Assembly: GCF_009720775.1 (NCBI RefSeq) | Contig: NZ_WNKW01000001.1 | Coordinates: forward strand, 372,001 to 436,000 | Direction: 5' to 3' | Source: Pseudoduganella danionis | GTDB taxonomy: Bacteria > Pseudomonadota > Gammaproteobacteria > Burkholderiales > Burkholderiaceae_D | Length of the DNA: 64,000 nt | In this document: positions 42,451 to 51,629 of the stretch, in pieces | Layout: each line of letters begins with the position of its first letter | Position numbering within the stretch: the first letter of the stretch is position 1 | Made by a program: the position numbers and the translations under genes | The notes under the pieces: generated by a model | What the model saw: the letters and a program-made list of their open reading frames with translations, nothing else | Databases searched by the model: none | What the model was told of the DNA's origin: nothing

Positions 42451-43740
42451 CTAGTCCGGGGCTGATTCGATCATGCTGGCCACGCGGGCCGGTACGATAG
42501 GGCTGCGTACGGCCGCTGGCCGCCAGCCGTACAGCAATTCGGTGGCGCCACCGCAGATGCGGCCCTGACAGGGGCCCATGCCGCAGCGCGTATGCAGCTT
42601 GGCACTACGCCAGCTGCTATGGGTTTTCAGTTCGCCGTGACAAACATCTTCGCAACGGCAGACGATGGTGTTGTCCTCGGCCAGCGCCAGTATTTCGGGG
42701 CGCAGCGCGAAGGTGTGTTCGAGCCGGCTGGCGAATTTGCGCCAGCGGGTGCGCTGGTGGAACAGCGTCGCCGTTTCCGCCACAGCGCCGCTGGCCGCCA
42801 GTCCCGCAATCCGGCCTTCCACCAGCGCCAGATCGACCCCGCCTACGCCCGTACCTTCACCGGCGCAGTACACATTGCTGATGCGGGTCTGCTGCCAGCT
42901 ATCGATGGTGACGGCGGTTTGGCCCTTGCGGCTATGGGTAGCGGCGCCCAGTGCCTGCGCCAGTTCTACATTCGGCAGCAAGCCGTAGCCGCAGGCGAGG
43001 TAATCGCATTCGAGGGTGATGGTGCTGCTACCCTTTTGTATGCGGACCGCGCGCAACTGTGGCGCAGCCGCAGCGACGCCAGACGTATCCAGTGCCGCGC
43101 GCACATAGCTATCGGACCAGTAAGGGATACCGCGTAAATGGCGCGCCAGTTGCAGCGCCTGTGCCGCTTTGGACGGTGTCGCCAGCAGGCCGGCGCCAAA
43201 GCGCGCCAGTGCCGGCAAGGGCGCCTGTTCGACGATAGCGATAATCTGTGCACCGCGCGCGCGCAGCGTGGCTGCTACCGCCAGCAGCAGCGGCCCCGTA
43301 CCGGCCACCACTACGCGCTTGCCGGCGACGGGATAGCCGCCTTTGCTGAGCGCCTGCAGGCCGCCGGCACCGGTCACGCCGGGCAGAGTCCAGCCGGGGA
43401 AGGGCAGCAGGCGCTCACGCGCACCCGTGGCCAGTATCAGGCGCTCGTAGTGCACGGTGATAGCGCTGCTGGCTGTCTGTACCTGCAACTGCTGCGCGGC
43501 CGGTGCGTACAGCACGCGCGTCTGGCTGAGGAATTCCACATTCGGCGCATCCTGCAACGATAGCCACAGGGCGCGTGCGCGCGCGTCGCTCTGGCTGGCG
43601 GGACCACCGCGCCAGATCTGGCCACCGGCCTGCGGATTGTCGTCGATGATGCCGACCTTGCGGCCGCTGGCTGCAGCAGCCTGCGCAGCTGCCAGTCCGG
43701 CCGGGCCCGCGCCGACCACCAGAATATCGTAGCGCTTCAT
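42451..43740 (-). CDS. D-hydroxyproline dehydrogenase, FAD/BFD alpha subunit (HcnB/OoxA-like)
   Basis: A 429-aa flavoprotein. The N-terminal FAD motif is VVGAGPAGLAAAQAA, a second nucleotide-binding motif lies near VVVAGTGPLLLAVAATLR, and the C-terminus has a BFD-like [2Fe-2S] site: NTIVCRCEDV, then CGMGPCQGRICG. This architecture matches the alpha subunit of opine, hydrogen-cyanide and hydroxyproline dehydrogenases. With the following small ferredoxin-like and DadA-like proteins it forms the three-component complex that oxidises cis-4-hydroxy-D-proline. ATG 43740 overlaps the upstream stop by 4 bases (ATGA). Confidence 0.86.
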   Translation of the reverse strand: MKRYDILVVGAGPAGLAAAQAAAASGRKVGIIDDNPQAGGQIWRGGPASQSDARARALWLSLQDAPNVEFLSQTRVLYAPAAQQLQVQTASSAITVHYERLILATGARERLLPFPGWTLPGVTGAGGLQALSKGGYPVAGKRVVVAGTGPLLLAVAATLRARGAQIIAIVEQAPLPALARFGAGLLATPSKAAQALQLARHLRGIPYWSDSYVRAALDTSGVAAAAPQLRAVRIQKGSSTITLECDYLACGYGLLPNVELAQALGAATHSRKGQTAVTIDSWQQTRISNVYCAGEGTGVGGVDLALVEGRIAGLAASGAVAETATLFHQRTRWRKFASRLEHTFALRPEILALAEDNTIVCRCEDVCHGELKTHSSWRSAKLHTRCGMGPCQGRICGGATELLYGWRPAAVRSPIVPARVASMIESAPD

Positions 43741-43991
43741 TGTGCGACCTCGCAGCGTTCGACGCGCATACCTTCTACACACGGCGTCTGGCAGGCCAGC
43801 TGGTGCTGCATACCGTTGATGGTGGTGCGGCATTCCTGGCATACGCCCATGCCGCACAGTGGCGCACGGGCAGTACCCGTGACCGAGTAGCGCGTCACGG
43901 CACTGCCGTGGATGGCCAGTGCGGCAGCCACACTGATGCCGGCTTCCACGCGCACGGCCTGGTCGTTGAGGTAGATGGTGATGTCAGCCAT
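43737..43991 (-). CDS. D-hydroxyproline dehydrogenase, [2Fe-2S] gamma subunit (HcnA-like)
   Basis: An 84-aa ferredoxin-like protein with the cluster ligands in CGMGVCQECRTTINGMQHQLAC (C-x4-C-x2-C then a fourth Cys). It is the electron-transfer partner of the flavin subunits. It overlaps the alpha gene by 4 bases and the DadA-like gene by 8. ATG 43991 is chosen because it begins at the conserved ITIYLNDQAV strand; the open frame runs a further 37 codons inside the DadA-like gene. Confidence 0.86.
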   Translation of the reverse strand: MADITIYLNDQAVRVEAGISVAAALAIHGSAVTRYSVTGTARAPLCGMGVCQECRTTINGMQHQLACQTPCVEGMRVERCEVAQ

Positions 43992-45096
43992 GGAAGCGTT
44001 CCGGCAAATAGGGGCTGGTGGCAATCGTGCTGCTGCCGCCGCACATCTGGCTGGCCAGTAGCTGCGCCGTGGCCAGCGAAGTGGTGATGCCCAGCCCTTC
44101 ATGGCCCGTGGCCAGCCACAGGCCCTGGCGCGCAGGGTGGGGGCCGATCAGCGGCAGGCCATCCGGCGTGGCGGCGCGCAGGCCAGTCCAGCAGCGCAGG
44201 ATGTGGTGCTGTGCCAGTGCCGGAGTAAAGCTGACGGCATGGCGCAGCATGGCTTGTAGCATGGCGTTATCCACGGCCAGATCGGTGGTGCCGAACTGGC
44301 GCGACGAGCCGATCAGAACCTGGCCCGTGGGTCGCGGTTGCAGATTGAACGCGACCGAGCTGCCGCTGGCAGCGTGGGCGCTCTTGATGTAACCCAGTTC
44401 CACCAGCTGGTGGCGGATAAAGCCCGGATAGCGGTCGGTAATGGCAATATGGCCTTTCTTGGGCTGCAGCGCCAGTTCCGGCAGCAGCAGGCTGCAGCGC
44501 GAACCGGCCGCCAGCACAATGTGTTGGGCGCGCAGCGTGCGGCCATCGGCCAGCACCACGCCGTGGTCTTCCAGCGCCGTCACGCTGCCGTATTCGAGCT
44601 GGGCGCCGCGCGCCTGCGCTTTACCCAGCAGCAGGCGGGCGCTCTTGGGGGCATACACCAGCCCGTCGCCGCGTACCAGCAGGCCGCCGGCCAGACCGGC
44701 GCGCAGCTGCGGCTCTGCCGCATACAGCTGGTTCGCATCGAGCATGTCGCAGGCGATGCCGTGTTTGCCCAGCACTTCGGCCTTGGCGCGGGCCGCCGCC
44801 ATTTCTTCTTCGTCGGCGGCCACCCAGATAGTGCCGCACTGGGTGTATTCGTGCCGGGCTGCCTGATCCTGTCCGGCCGTCAGCTGGCGCCACAGCGTCA
44901 GCGAGTAGGACGACAGGGCCAGTTCGGCCGCATTATCGTCCATCACCACCAGATGGCCCATGCCGGCTGCCGTGGCACCGCTGCCCGGCACATCCTGTTC
45001 GATCACCGTGACCTGCAGCCCGCGCTCGCTGAGCGCGTCGGCACAGGCGGCGCCGATGATGCCGGCACCGACGATGATGACGTCAGCCTGTTTCAC
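43984..45096 (-). CDS. D-hydroxyproline dehydrogenase, DadA-like FAD beta subunit
   Basis: A 370-aa D-amino-acid-oxidase-fold flavoprotein with the dinucleotide motif [21 protein letters not shown] and the C-terminal FAD segment [16 protein letters not shown]. It is the likely catalytic subunit that oxidises cis-4-hydroxy-D-proline to the pyrroline. It resembles OoxB/HcnC-type beta subunits. It starts inside the last codons of the epimerase gene (ATGA-type overlap), so the operon is translated in lockstep. Confidence 0.87.
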   Translation of the reverse strand: MKQADVIIVGAGIIGAACADALSERGLQVTVIEQDVPGSGATAAGMGHLVVMDDNAAELALSSYSLTLWRQLTAGQDQAARHEYTQCGTIWVAADEEEMAAARAKAEVLGKHGIACDMLDANQLYAAEPQLRAGLAGGLLVRGDGLVYAPKSARLLLGKAQARGAQLEYGSVTALEDHGVVLADGRTLRAQHIVLAAGSRCSLLLPELALQPKKGHIAITDRYPGFIRHQLVELGYIKSAHAASGSSVAFNLQPRPTGQVLIGSSRQFGTTDLAVDNAMLQAMLRHAVSFTPALAQHHILRCWTGLRAATPDGLPLIGPHPARQGLWLATGHEGLGITTSLATAQLLASQMCGGSSTIATSPYLPERFHG

Positions 45097-46025
45097 TTGA
45101 TGCCCCAGCCGAAAGGATCAGTAGGATCGATCAGCAAACGGGCTTCCGCATTGACCCAGGCGCGGCCACGAATGCTGGGGATCAGCTTGCCGTCGCGGTA
45201 GTGGTAGCGGCCTTCGAACACGCTGCCGATTACGCTTTCCTGTTTCCACAGCGCGCCTTCGGCCAGCTTGCCGTCGGCTGCCAGACAGGCCAGCTTGGCG
45301 CTGGTGCCCGTGCCGCAAGGAGAGCGGTCGTAGGCCTTGCCGGGGCACAGCACATAGCTCTGGCTATCGGCGCCCGTACGCGAAGGGGCGAACAGTTCGA
45401 TGTGGTCGATCAGGCCGCCGTTATCGCCACGGATACCGCTTTGTTCGAGCGCGGCGCTGATGGCCACCGAGAAGTCGGTCAGCGCATCGATGTTTTTCAG
45501 GCTGACTTCCATGCCGTGATCGGACACCAGGAAGAACCAGTTGCCGCCCCAGGCGATATCGCCCGTGACAGGGCCGTAGTCGGGCACATAGACGGTGACA
45601 CCGGCCTGACTGCGGTAGGCGGCCACGTTATCGAGCGTCACGCTGCCGTCGGCATGCAGTTCCGCTTCCACCACGCCCACCGGCGTATCGATGCGGTGGC
45701 GGCCCACGCCGATGCGGCCCATGTGGGCCAGCGAGGCGACCAGACCGATGGTGCCGTGACCGCACATGCCGAGGTAGCCGACGTTGTTGAAGAAAATGAC
45801 GCCCGCAGCACAATCGGCGGCATGCGGCTGGCATAGCAGGGCGCCTACCAGTACATCCGAGCCGCGTGGCTCGCATACCACCGCAGTGCGGAAGGCATCA
45901 TGCTCGCTCTTGAATCGTGCAAGCCGCTCGCTGAGCGGGCCGCTGCCCAGTTCCGGGCCGCCATCCACCACCAGACGGGTAGGTTCGCCGCCGGTGTGGG
46001 AATCGATGATGTTGATGGTTTTCAT
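45093..46025 (-). CDS. lhpA: 4-hydroxyproline epimerase (proline racemase family)
   Basis: Converts trans-4-hydroxy-L-proline to cis-4-hydroxy-D-proline. The 310-aa protein opens with [15 protein letters not shown] and has both catalytic cysteines: C88 in [13 protein letters not shown] sequence ([10 protein letters not shown]) and C237 in [12 protein letters not shown]. Having both cysteines excludes the trans-3-hydroxyproline dehydratase branch, where one is replaced. It is the first gene of the leftward operon, divergent from the PAS-AraC regulator over about 123 bases. Confidence 0.92.
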   Translation of the reverse strand: MKTINIIDSHTGGEPTRLVVDGGPELGSGPLSERLARFKSEHDAFRTAVVCEPRGSDVLVGALLCQPHAADCAAGVIFFNNVGYLGMCGHGTIGLVASLAHMGRIGVGRHRIDTPVGVVEAELHADGSVTLDNVAAYRSQAGVTVYVPDYGPVTGDIAWGGNWFFLVSDHGMEVSLKNIDALTDFSVAISAALEQSGIRGDNGGLIDHIELFAPSRTGADSQSYVLCPGKAYDRSPCGTGTSAKLACLAADGKLAEGALWKQESVIGSVFEGRYHYRDGKLIPSIRGRAWVNAEARLLIDPTDPFGWGIK

Positions 46026-46148
46026 ACCGCCATGTTAGGCCTAGCGGGGTAGTCTGTCTTGCATGGTCTGCGCATGATGGATGACGAAATCTGCACAATT
46101 GTGAAAAAGTCCGCGACATGCCGCAAGCGCGCTGGCAGAATCGGAACT

Positions 46149-46907
46149 ATGCATACATCCCACCATGACGAGATAGCGCGGCGCGCTCTGGGCGCGGCCA
46201 TTGCCGACCCTTTTTTCAGCGAAGCGCTGTTCGATGCGCTGCCCGACGTGGTGTTCTTCGTCAAGGATGAACAGTGCCGCTACGTGGTGGTGAACCAGAC
46301 GCTGGCCCAGCGCTGCGGCCAGAAGCACAAGGCCGCCCTGATCGGACGCACGCCGGCCGAAGTGTTCGGCCATCCGTTCGGCCAGTCCTATCTGGCGCAG
46401 GATATGGCGGTGCTGGCCGGTGCGGCGGAACTCGATGAGCAGCTCGAGCTGCACCTGTATCCCAACCGCGATCCCGGCTGGTGCCTGACGCGCAAGAAGG
46501 CGCTGCGCGACAGCCATGGCCGCATCGTCGGCCTGACCGGGGTATCGCGCGATCTGGCCATGGCCGACAAGAAGAATCCGGCCTACCGTAAAGTGGCGGC
46601 TGCCGTCAGCCTGATCCACGAAGAATACGGCCGCCCGCTGGCACTGGCGGAGCTGGCCGCGACGGCGCATATGTCGGTGGCGCAGATCGAACGCTACTTC
46701 CTGCGCATCTTCCATCTGACGCCGCGCCAGATGATCATCCAGACCCGAGTCGATGCCGCCTCGCGCCTGCTGAAAGGCGATACCAGCGTGGCCGATATCG
46801 CCCAGGCCTGCGGCTATGGCGACCATTCGGCCTTCACGCGCCAGTTCAAAGCCACCACGGGCGTTACGCCCAGCCAGTACCGCCAGCTGGCCGTACGGGG
46901 TGGCTAA
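46149..46907 (+). CDS. PAS-AraC transcriptional regulator, probable hydroxyproline operon regulator
   Basis: A 252-aa regulator with an N-terminal PAS domain (about residues 15-135: LPDVVFFVKDEQCRYVVVN, then GRIVGLTGVSRDL) and a C-terminal AraC DNA-binding domain (LALAELAATAHMSVAQIERYF, VADIAQACGYGDHSAFTRQFK, GVTPSQYR). AraC proteins usually have a cupin or other ligand domain, so a PAS sensor is a less common fusion. Its divergent position next to the epimerase suggests it controls the operon. ATG 46149 has only a weak ribosome site, and the frame extends 30 codons upstream toward the epimerase. Confidence 0.87.
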   Translation: MHTSHHDEIARRALGAAIADPFFSEALFDALPDVVFFVKDEQCRYVVVNQTLAQRCGQKHKAALIGRTPAEVFGHPFGQSYLAQDMAVLAGAAELDEQLELHLYPNRDPGWCLTRKKALRDSHGRIVGLTGVSRDLAMADKKNPAYRKVAAAVSLIHEEYGRPLALAELAATAHMSVAQIERYFLRIFHLTPRQMIIQTRVDAASRLLKGDTSVADIAQACGYGDHSAFTRQFKATTGVTPSQYRQLAVRGG

Positions 46908-46952
46908 TCTGCCACAAGCGCGCGTCGGGACAGCCTGCCGGGCGCCCTGACG

Positions 46953-46981
46953 TTGACAGCCATGGGTTAGAAATTGACAAT
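46953..46981 (+). promoter_or_regulatory. Sigma-70-like promoter candidate before the AraC-family gene
   Basis: A consensus -35 TTGACA (46953-46958) is followed after 17 bases by GACAAT (46976-46981), 45 bases before the start codon of the AraC regulator. Confidence 0.5.
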
Positions 46982-47026
46982 CGGAGACCGTGTTTTTTTC
47001 TCGACCCTGATCCGAATTCCGTCGCT

Positions 47027-48037
47027 ATGCCTATGCCGTTCAACGACCCGCCCATGGCCAGCAGCTACCTGCGCCAGATTGCCGATCAGGTAGCCAGCAT
47101 GGGTGGTGATGTGGATGCGTGGCTCGGACGTCAGGGTCTGCAGGCGACCCAACTGGACGATGCCAGCTTCCAGCTTTCCTTCCCCGTATTCCGTCTGCTG
47201 CTGCTCGATGCGCTGGCGCTGACGCGCGAACCGTCGTTAGGGCTGCTGATCGGCGAACGCATGCGCGCCCATACCCACGGCATACTCGGCTATGCCGCCA
47301 TCAATAGCGGCACGCTGCGTCAGGCGCTCGACGTGACGCGGCGCTACTTTCGCCTGCGCACCACCATGCTCGATACGGCCATCGATCTGCAGGGTGACTA
47401 TCTGCGTCTGCAACTGGTGGAATGCCTGCCGCTGGGCGATATCGCTCGTCCCGTGCTGGAAGCCGTGCTGCTGGCGATTAAGAATATCCTCGATTTTATT
47501 GCGCGCGGCAGTGCGCCCTGCCAGCTCGTGTCCTTCCACTGCGCGGCGCCGGACGATATGGCGCTGGCGCGCGAACTGTTCCAGTGCGAGGTGCGCTACG
47601 GTGAAGACTGGACCGGCATGCTTCTACCCGCTGCAGCACTGGATATCCCGCTCAAGGTGGGCGATGCGGCCAGCTTCGAGCAGGCCTTGCAGATCTGCCA
47701 GCGCGAACTGGACAAGCTGGTAACGCCGTATTCCACGGCCGCGCGCGTGCGCAAGCTGATGCTGGAACAGCGCACGGCCTTTCCCTCACTCGCGCTGACG
47801 GCGCGCATGCTGCACCTGACCCCGCGCACCTTGCATCGGCGCCTGCTGGCGGAACACAGCTCCTACCAGCAGATACTCGACGAAGTGCGGCACATGCTGG
47901 CACTCGAATACCTGCGCGGCGGCCAGACCAGTGTGCAGGAAATCAGCTATGCGCTAGGCTATACGGATATCGCCAATTTCAGGCGGGCGTTCAAGCGCTG
48001 GGAAGGAGTGCCGCCCACGGCATGGCGGGCGGCCTAG
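47027..48037 (+). CDS. AraC-family regulator with OruR/ArgR-like ligand domain
   Basis: A 336-aa regulator. The N-terminal about 190 residues fit the 'arabinose-binding domain' (PF12625) type: YLRQIADQVASMGGDVDAWL, REPSLGLLIGERMRAHTHGILGYAAINSGTL and LRQALDVTRRYFRLR. The C-terminal HTH has FPSLALTARMLHLTPRTLHRRL and SVQEISYALGYTDIANFRRAFKRWEGVPP. Targets are unknown; the ligand is probably a small amino acid or related compound. It is convergent with the M14 peptidase gene (16 bases between stops). Confidence 0.88.
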   Translation: MPMPFNDPPMASSYLRQIADQVASMGGDVDAWLGRQGLQATQLDDASFQLSFPVFRLLLLDALALTREPSLGLLIGERMRAHTHGILGYAAINSGTLRQALDVTRRYFRLRTTMLDTAIDLQGDYLRLQLVECLPLGDIARPVLEAVLLAIKNILDFIARGSAPCQLVSFHCAAPDDMALARELFQCEVRYGEDWTGMLLPAAALDIPLKVGDAASFEQALQICQRELDKLVTPYSTAARVRKLMLEQRTAFPSLALTARMLHLTPRTLHRRLLAEHSSYQQILDEVRHMLALEYLRGGQTSVQEISYALGYTDIANFRRAFKRWEGVPPTAWRAA

Positions 48038-48053
48038 GTAGGACGATGGCGGC

Positions 48054-49004
48054 TTAGTGCGCGTTAGGCTTGGCACCGGCCATGGCGACCTGATTGCTGG
48101 ACGGGATATTCTGTTCTATCCACTTCAGCATGTCCTGCCAGATGCGGCGCATTTCGGCCTGTTCGGGCAGGCGGCCGGCGCTAGGCAGTTCTATGGTCAG
48201 CACCGGCACCTGATTGCCGCTGTAGGCACCGAGCGAACCCGGATATACGCCGATAGGCGCGAGGCGCAGCGCGCCAAAGCGCACGGGCGGATCGACCGGA
48301 CCATCGAAATCGAGCACGCCGAACGGCGCGTGCACGGAAATGATGAGCTGCGGTTTGAAGCGTTTGATTTCTTCGCTGAGCCAGCGGCTTTCCGGTTCCG
48401 ACAGCGGGCTGGAGCCGGGGAAGCGGCGCGGGTCGCGCCCCGTCTTGCTGACCCAGTAGCGCTGCGCTTCCACATTCCAGCGCGGCGTAGGGAAGTTGCG
48501 GTTCAGGTCCACGCCGTTGGCGTTGACGCGGCGCGGCTTGGCCGCCAGCATGCCGTCCGGATTCAGCACCGGCACGATATTCCAGTGCAGCGGGCTGCTG
48601 TCCGACGGTGGCAGCCACTGCATCCACTGGAACACGGCCGACGAAGCGCTCAGTTCATCGCCATGGATGCCGCCTATCAGCAGCACGCGCACGGAATCCT
48701 TCTTGCTGGTAGACGCCTGCTGGCGCGTGAGGATAGGGAAACCCTGACGCGAACGGGCACCCGACTGCACTAGCTGGCTGTTCTGGCACATGGCCGGCGT
48801 GACGCTTTGCAGGCGCGCCGTCAGGCGTGCGCAGGGTGTGCGGGCATTCGCTGTATTGCTGGCTGCCGGAGCGTTGTTTTTATGCGCAGGTGCGTGGCCA
48901 TGGGCTGCAGCATGGGCCGGAGCCGCCAGCGCTGCGGCGCTGAAAACGGAGCTGGTGCACGTTATGGAGAACGTCAGTAAGGCGAGAAAATTGAGTGGTC
49001 GCAT
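48054..49004 (-). CDS. M14-family zinc carboxypeptidase/amidase, exported
   Basis: A 316-aa protein with a signal peptide (LALLTFSITCTSSVFSAAAL) followed by an Ala/His/Pro-rich spacer. The catalytic domain shows the zinc site IGGIHGDELSA (H..E), the arginine region DLNRNFPTP, the third ligand VHAP and the catalytic glutamate in VLTIELPSAG. The family includes murein peptide amidases such as MpaA, so a cell-wall peptide role is plausible. ATG 49004 is chosen over GTG 49046 because it places the signal peptide at the N-terminus. Lies downstream of the GlxA-like gene. Confidence 0.84.
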   Translation of the reverse strand: MRPLNFLALLTFSITCTSSVFSAAALAAPAHAAAHGHAPAHKNNAPAASNTANARTPCARLTARLQSVTPAMCQNSQLVQSGARSRQGFPILTRQQASTSKKDSVRVLLIGGIHGDELSASSAVFQWMQWLPPSDSSPLHWNIVPVLNPDGMLAAKPRRVNANGVDLNRNFPTPRWNVEAQRYWVSKTGRDPRRFPGSSPLSEPESRWLSEEIKRFKPQLIISVHAPFGVLDFDGPVDPPVRFGALRLAPIGVYPGSLGAYSGNQVPVLTIELPSAGRLPEQAEMRRIWQDMLKWIEQNIPSSNQVAMAGAKPNAH

Positions 49005-49110
49005 CAGGTAGCTGGGGTGTGCCGGAGTAGTCCGCATCCGGCTCACATTATAGCTGAATTCCCCCGTTTCCTCGCCCGGGATTTGACTGCTGGTTACTTA
49101 TCGCCCCCAC

Positions 49111-50070
49111 TCAGACGGCCGGTGACTGGAACTTCTTGCGGTAGGACGCAGGCCGCATGCCAACGCGCTGCTGGAACAGACGGCGGAAAGAATTGCTGTC
49201 TTCATAACCCACCTTGAAGGTGATGCTGTCCAGATTCATGCGGGTCGATTCCAGCAGGTGTTTGGCCCGCTCCAGCCGCAGCGTCTGCAGGTAGGCCAGC
49301 GGCGTGTATTGAGTGGCTTCCTTGAAGCGGCGCACGAAGTTACGCGGGCTGAAGCCGAAGCGCTGGGCCAGTTCGTCGATGGCCAGCGGCTGGTCGAAAT
49401 GCTGTTCCAGCCAGTTCTGCACGCGCAGGATGTCGGCATCGCCATGGGCTTTGGGCATATTCCACATCACGTACACGGATTGCTCGGTGGGGGCGCTGTC
49501 GATCAGCAGGTAGCGGCTGCATTTCTGCGCCAGTTCCAGCGAGCCGTAACGGCGGATCAGGTGCAGCAGCAAATGGGCCGAGGCACCGGCACCACCGCTG
49601 GTGATGACGCGGTTGTCTTCGCACAGCACGTCGCGCTCGGCCATGCGGATCTGCGGGTAGCGGCGGCGGAACAGGTCGGCCAGCGCCCAGTGGGTGGTGG
49701 CGCGCGCATCGTCGAGCAAGCCTGTTTCGGCCAGCATGAAAGCGCCCGTGCACAGCGAGGCCAGCACGGCGCCCCGGCTGTGCTGCTGGCGCACCCAGTC
49801 CGTGTAGCGGCCAAAGCCGGGCAGGGCGTCGCGCAGCGTGAACAGAAAGCCGGGCACCAGCACCAGATCGGTATGGCTGATGGCGCCCAGCGCCAGCTCG
49901 GCATGCAGGGTCTGGCCGCTCAGGGTGGCCACGGGGCCGCCGTCCAGCGAAGCCGTGTGGATCTCGAAGATGGGCTGGCCGGCAAACAGATTGGCCGCCT
50001 TGAGCAGTTCCAGCGCCGTGGTGGCGCTGGCGGCGGAGCATTGTTCGGACAGGAGCAGGGTCAGGTGCAT
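49111..50070 (-). CDS. GlxA-family AraC regulator with DJ-1/PfpI domain
   Basis: A 319-aa regulator. The N-terminal class I glutamine-amidotransferase-like fold (about residues 1-180) has LVPGFLFTLRDALPGF and the nucleophile-elbow region LASLCTGAFMLAETGLL; the cysteine position is kept but enzymatic activity is not expected. The C-terminal AraC domain has LAIDELAQRFGFSPRNFVRRFK and LDSITFKVGYEDSNSFRRLFQ. Such regulators control catabolism of choline, carnitine, arginine and similar compounds. It is divergent from the thioesterase gene. Confidence 0.9.
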   Translation of the reverse strand: MHLTLLLSEQCSAASATTALELLKAANLFAGQPIFEIHTASLDGGPVATLSGQTLHAELALGAISHTDLVLVPGFLFTLRDALPGFGRYTDWVRQQHSRGAVLASLCTGAFMLAETGLLDDARATTHWALADLFRRRYPQIRMAERDVLCEDNRVITSGGAGASAHLLLHLIRRYGSLELAQKCSRYLLIDSAPTEQSVYVMWNMPKAHGDADILRVQNWLEQHFDQPLAIDELAQRFGFSPRNFVRRFKEATQYTPLAYLQTLRLERAKHLLESTRMNLDSITFKVGYEDSNSFRRLFQQRVGMRPASYRKKFQSPAV

Positions 50071-50165
50071 GGCGGATTTCGCATGAAATAAGTCATTTCT
50101 GCACCTACTTTAGCAGAATCGCCTGACCTATAGTGGTGTCCATCGTCTACTTTGCTATCCCCATC

Positions 50166-50723
50166 ATGAATCTCTGGTTCCGTCTGCTCAACATGCTGCT
50201 GCGCCGTCCGTGGCGCCAGTCGGTCGATCCGTTTTCCACCACCGTGGTGGGCATGCGGGTGTGGCCGTTCGATCTCGATCTGAATTTCCATGTGACTAAC
50301 GGGCGCTATCTCACCATGGCCGATGTGGGCCGCATGGACTATGTGCTCAAGACAGGCGCTTTCCGTACGGCGCTGCGCCACAAGGCCGTGCCCATCGTCG
50401 GCGATGTGTGGGGCAAGTTCCGCCGCGAGCTGCGCCTGTTCGAGCGCTTCGAAATCCATACGCGCATGCTGGGCTGGGATGAAAAATGGCTGTTTGTCGA
50501 ACACCGCTTCATGAGCAAGGGCCGGGTCGTGGGCGTGGTCATCATGCGCGGCGTGTTCCGTTCGGGCCGCGGCCCGCTGCCGCCTATCGAAATCGTGCGC
50601 GACCTCGGCGTGCCGGAACAGTCGCCGGCATTGCCGGAATGGCTGCAGCGCTGGTCCGACAGTTGCGACGGCCTGAGCGGCCATCTGCGCGGCGAAGAAG
50701 GCCGCGCCCTGCGTGCCGCCTAG
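50166..50723 (+). CDS. 4HBT-fold acyl-CoA thioesterase
   Basis: A 185-aa hotdog-fold protein. The catalytic-helix region reads FDLDLNFHVTNGRYL with the aspartate/asparagine positions typical of thioesterases. It is followed by GRMDYVLKTGAF and WDEKWLFVEHRFMSKGRVV. The substrate is unknown. ATG 50166 is taken over a GTG 11 codons upstream. The stop codon overlaps the stop of the response regulator on the opposite strand at the palindrome CTAG. Confidence 0.83.
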   Translation: MNLWFRLLNMLLRRPWRQSVDPFSTTVVGMRVWPFDLDLNFHVTNGRYLTMADVGRMDYVLKTGAFRTALRHKAVPIVGDVWGKFRRELRLFERFEIHTRMLGWDEKWLFVEHRFMSKGRVVGVVIMRGVFRSGRGPLPPIEIVRDLGVPEQSPALPEWLQRWSDSCDGLSGHLRGEEGRALRAA

Positions 50724-51385
50724 CTGCGCGCGCCCAGTGCCGAGCAGTTCAGTTCGATGATGCCGCGCTGCAGGGCCAGCACGGCCGCATGGGTGCGGTC
50801 GTTGGCCATCAGCTTGGTCAGGATGTTCTTGACGTGGGCTTTGACGGTGTCTTCGGATATATCCAGATTGAGGGCAATGCGCTTGTTGGACTTGCCATCG
50901 GCCACCAGCTTGAGCACTTCCACTTCGCGCTTGCTCAGCGTATCGCCGCCGGCCGGCGCAATCATTTCCATGGCGATTTCAGGCGGGATGCAGCGCCGCC
51001 CGCTGTACACCTGGCGCACCGTATCGAGCATATCCTTGCGCAGCATGCTTTTCAGCAGATAGCCGGAAGCGCCCGCTTTCACGGCGCGCAAGGCGCGCAC
51101 ATCGCCCTCGTATGTGGTGAGGATGATGATTTTCGCCTGCGGGAATTCCTTGCGGATGGCGATGGTGGCATCGATGCCGTTCAGATCCGGCATCTGGATG
51201 TCCATCAGCGTGATGTCGGGCTGCAGGCGGCGGAACACTTCCAGTGCTTCGCTGCCGCTGGCGGCCGTGCCCACCAGGCGCATATCGGTCTGGCTTTCGA
51301 TCACGCTGGCAATACCCTGCCGCATCAGTGGATGGTCATCCACGGAAAGTATGTTGATCACTGCGGTCGATTCGCAAGCTTCCAT
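50720..51385 (-). CDS. NarL/FixJ-family response regulator
   Basis: A 221-aa two-component regulator. Its receiver domain is intact: acidic pair D16/D17 (SVDDHPLMRQG), phosphoacceptor D62 (LMDIQMPDLNG), a Thr in ILTTYEGD, and the conserved lysine in YLLKSML. The LuxR-type HTH reads LSKREVEVLKLVADGKSNKRIALNL and EDTVKAHVKNILTKL. ATG 51385 follows TTGGAATC; the frame runs 27 codons further upstream. It lies head-to-head with the kinase-like gene at 51630, and no classical kinase lies next to it. Confidence 0.92.
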   Translation of the reverse strand: MEACESTAVINILSVDDHPLMRQGIASVIESQTDMRLVGTAASGSEALEVFRRLQPDITLMDIQMPDLNGIDATIAIRKEFPQAKIIILTTYEGDVRALRAVKAGASGYLLKSMLRKDMLDTVRQVYSGRRCIPPEIAMEMIAPAGGDTLSKREVEVLKLVADGKSNKRIALNLDISEDTVKAHVKNILTKLMANDRTHAAVLALQRGIIELNCSALGARS

Positions 51386-51555
51386 GATTCCAACTGCAAA
51401 AAGGACCTGGGTGCTGACACGCCACACGCGGGCGTCACTAGCATCCACAGTATTGATATAAATCACAACTATAGCACTGATTTAACAAACCGGTAGTCGG
51501 TTACAGGACTGCGCTGTGGCCTTGTTATTGCAGTGCAGGCAGGGGCGCCAAGTCA

Positions 51556-51570
51556 ATTACCCGAAAGAGT
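51556..51570 (+). repeat. 15-base repeat, copy 1, upstream of the pseudokinase gene
   Basis: ATTACCCGAAAGAGT, identical to the copy at 52443-52457. It begins 74 bases before ATG 51630 in the gap between the divergent response regulator and kinase-like genes. Both copies are followed about 22 bases later by GGCGA and then GTGCA (here 51593-51597 and 51600-51604). If translation starts at the earlier GTG (51516), this copy would lie inside the coding sequence. Confidence 0.7.
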
Positions 51571-51629
51571 CATTGTGGTCCGGCGCCATAGGGGCGACAG
51601 TGCATTTTTCTGCCCGGAGCCTGGGTGCC

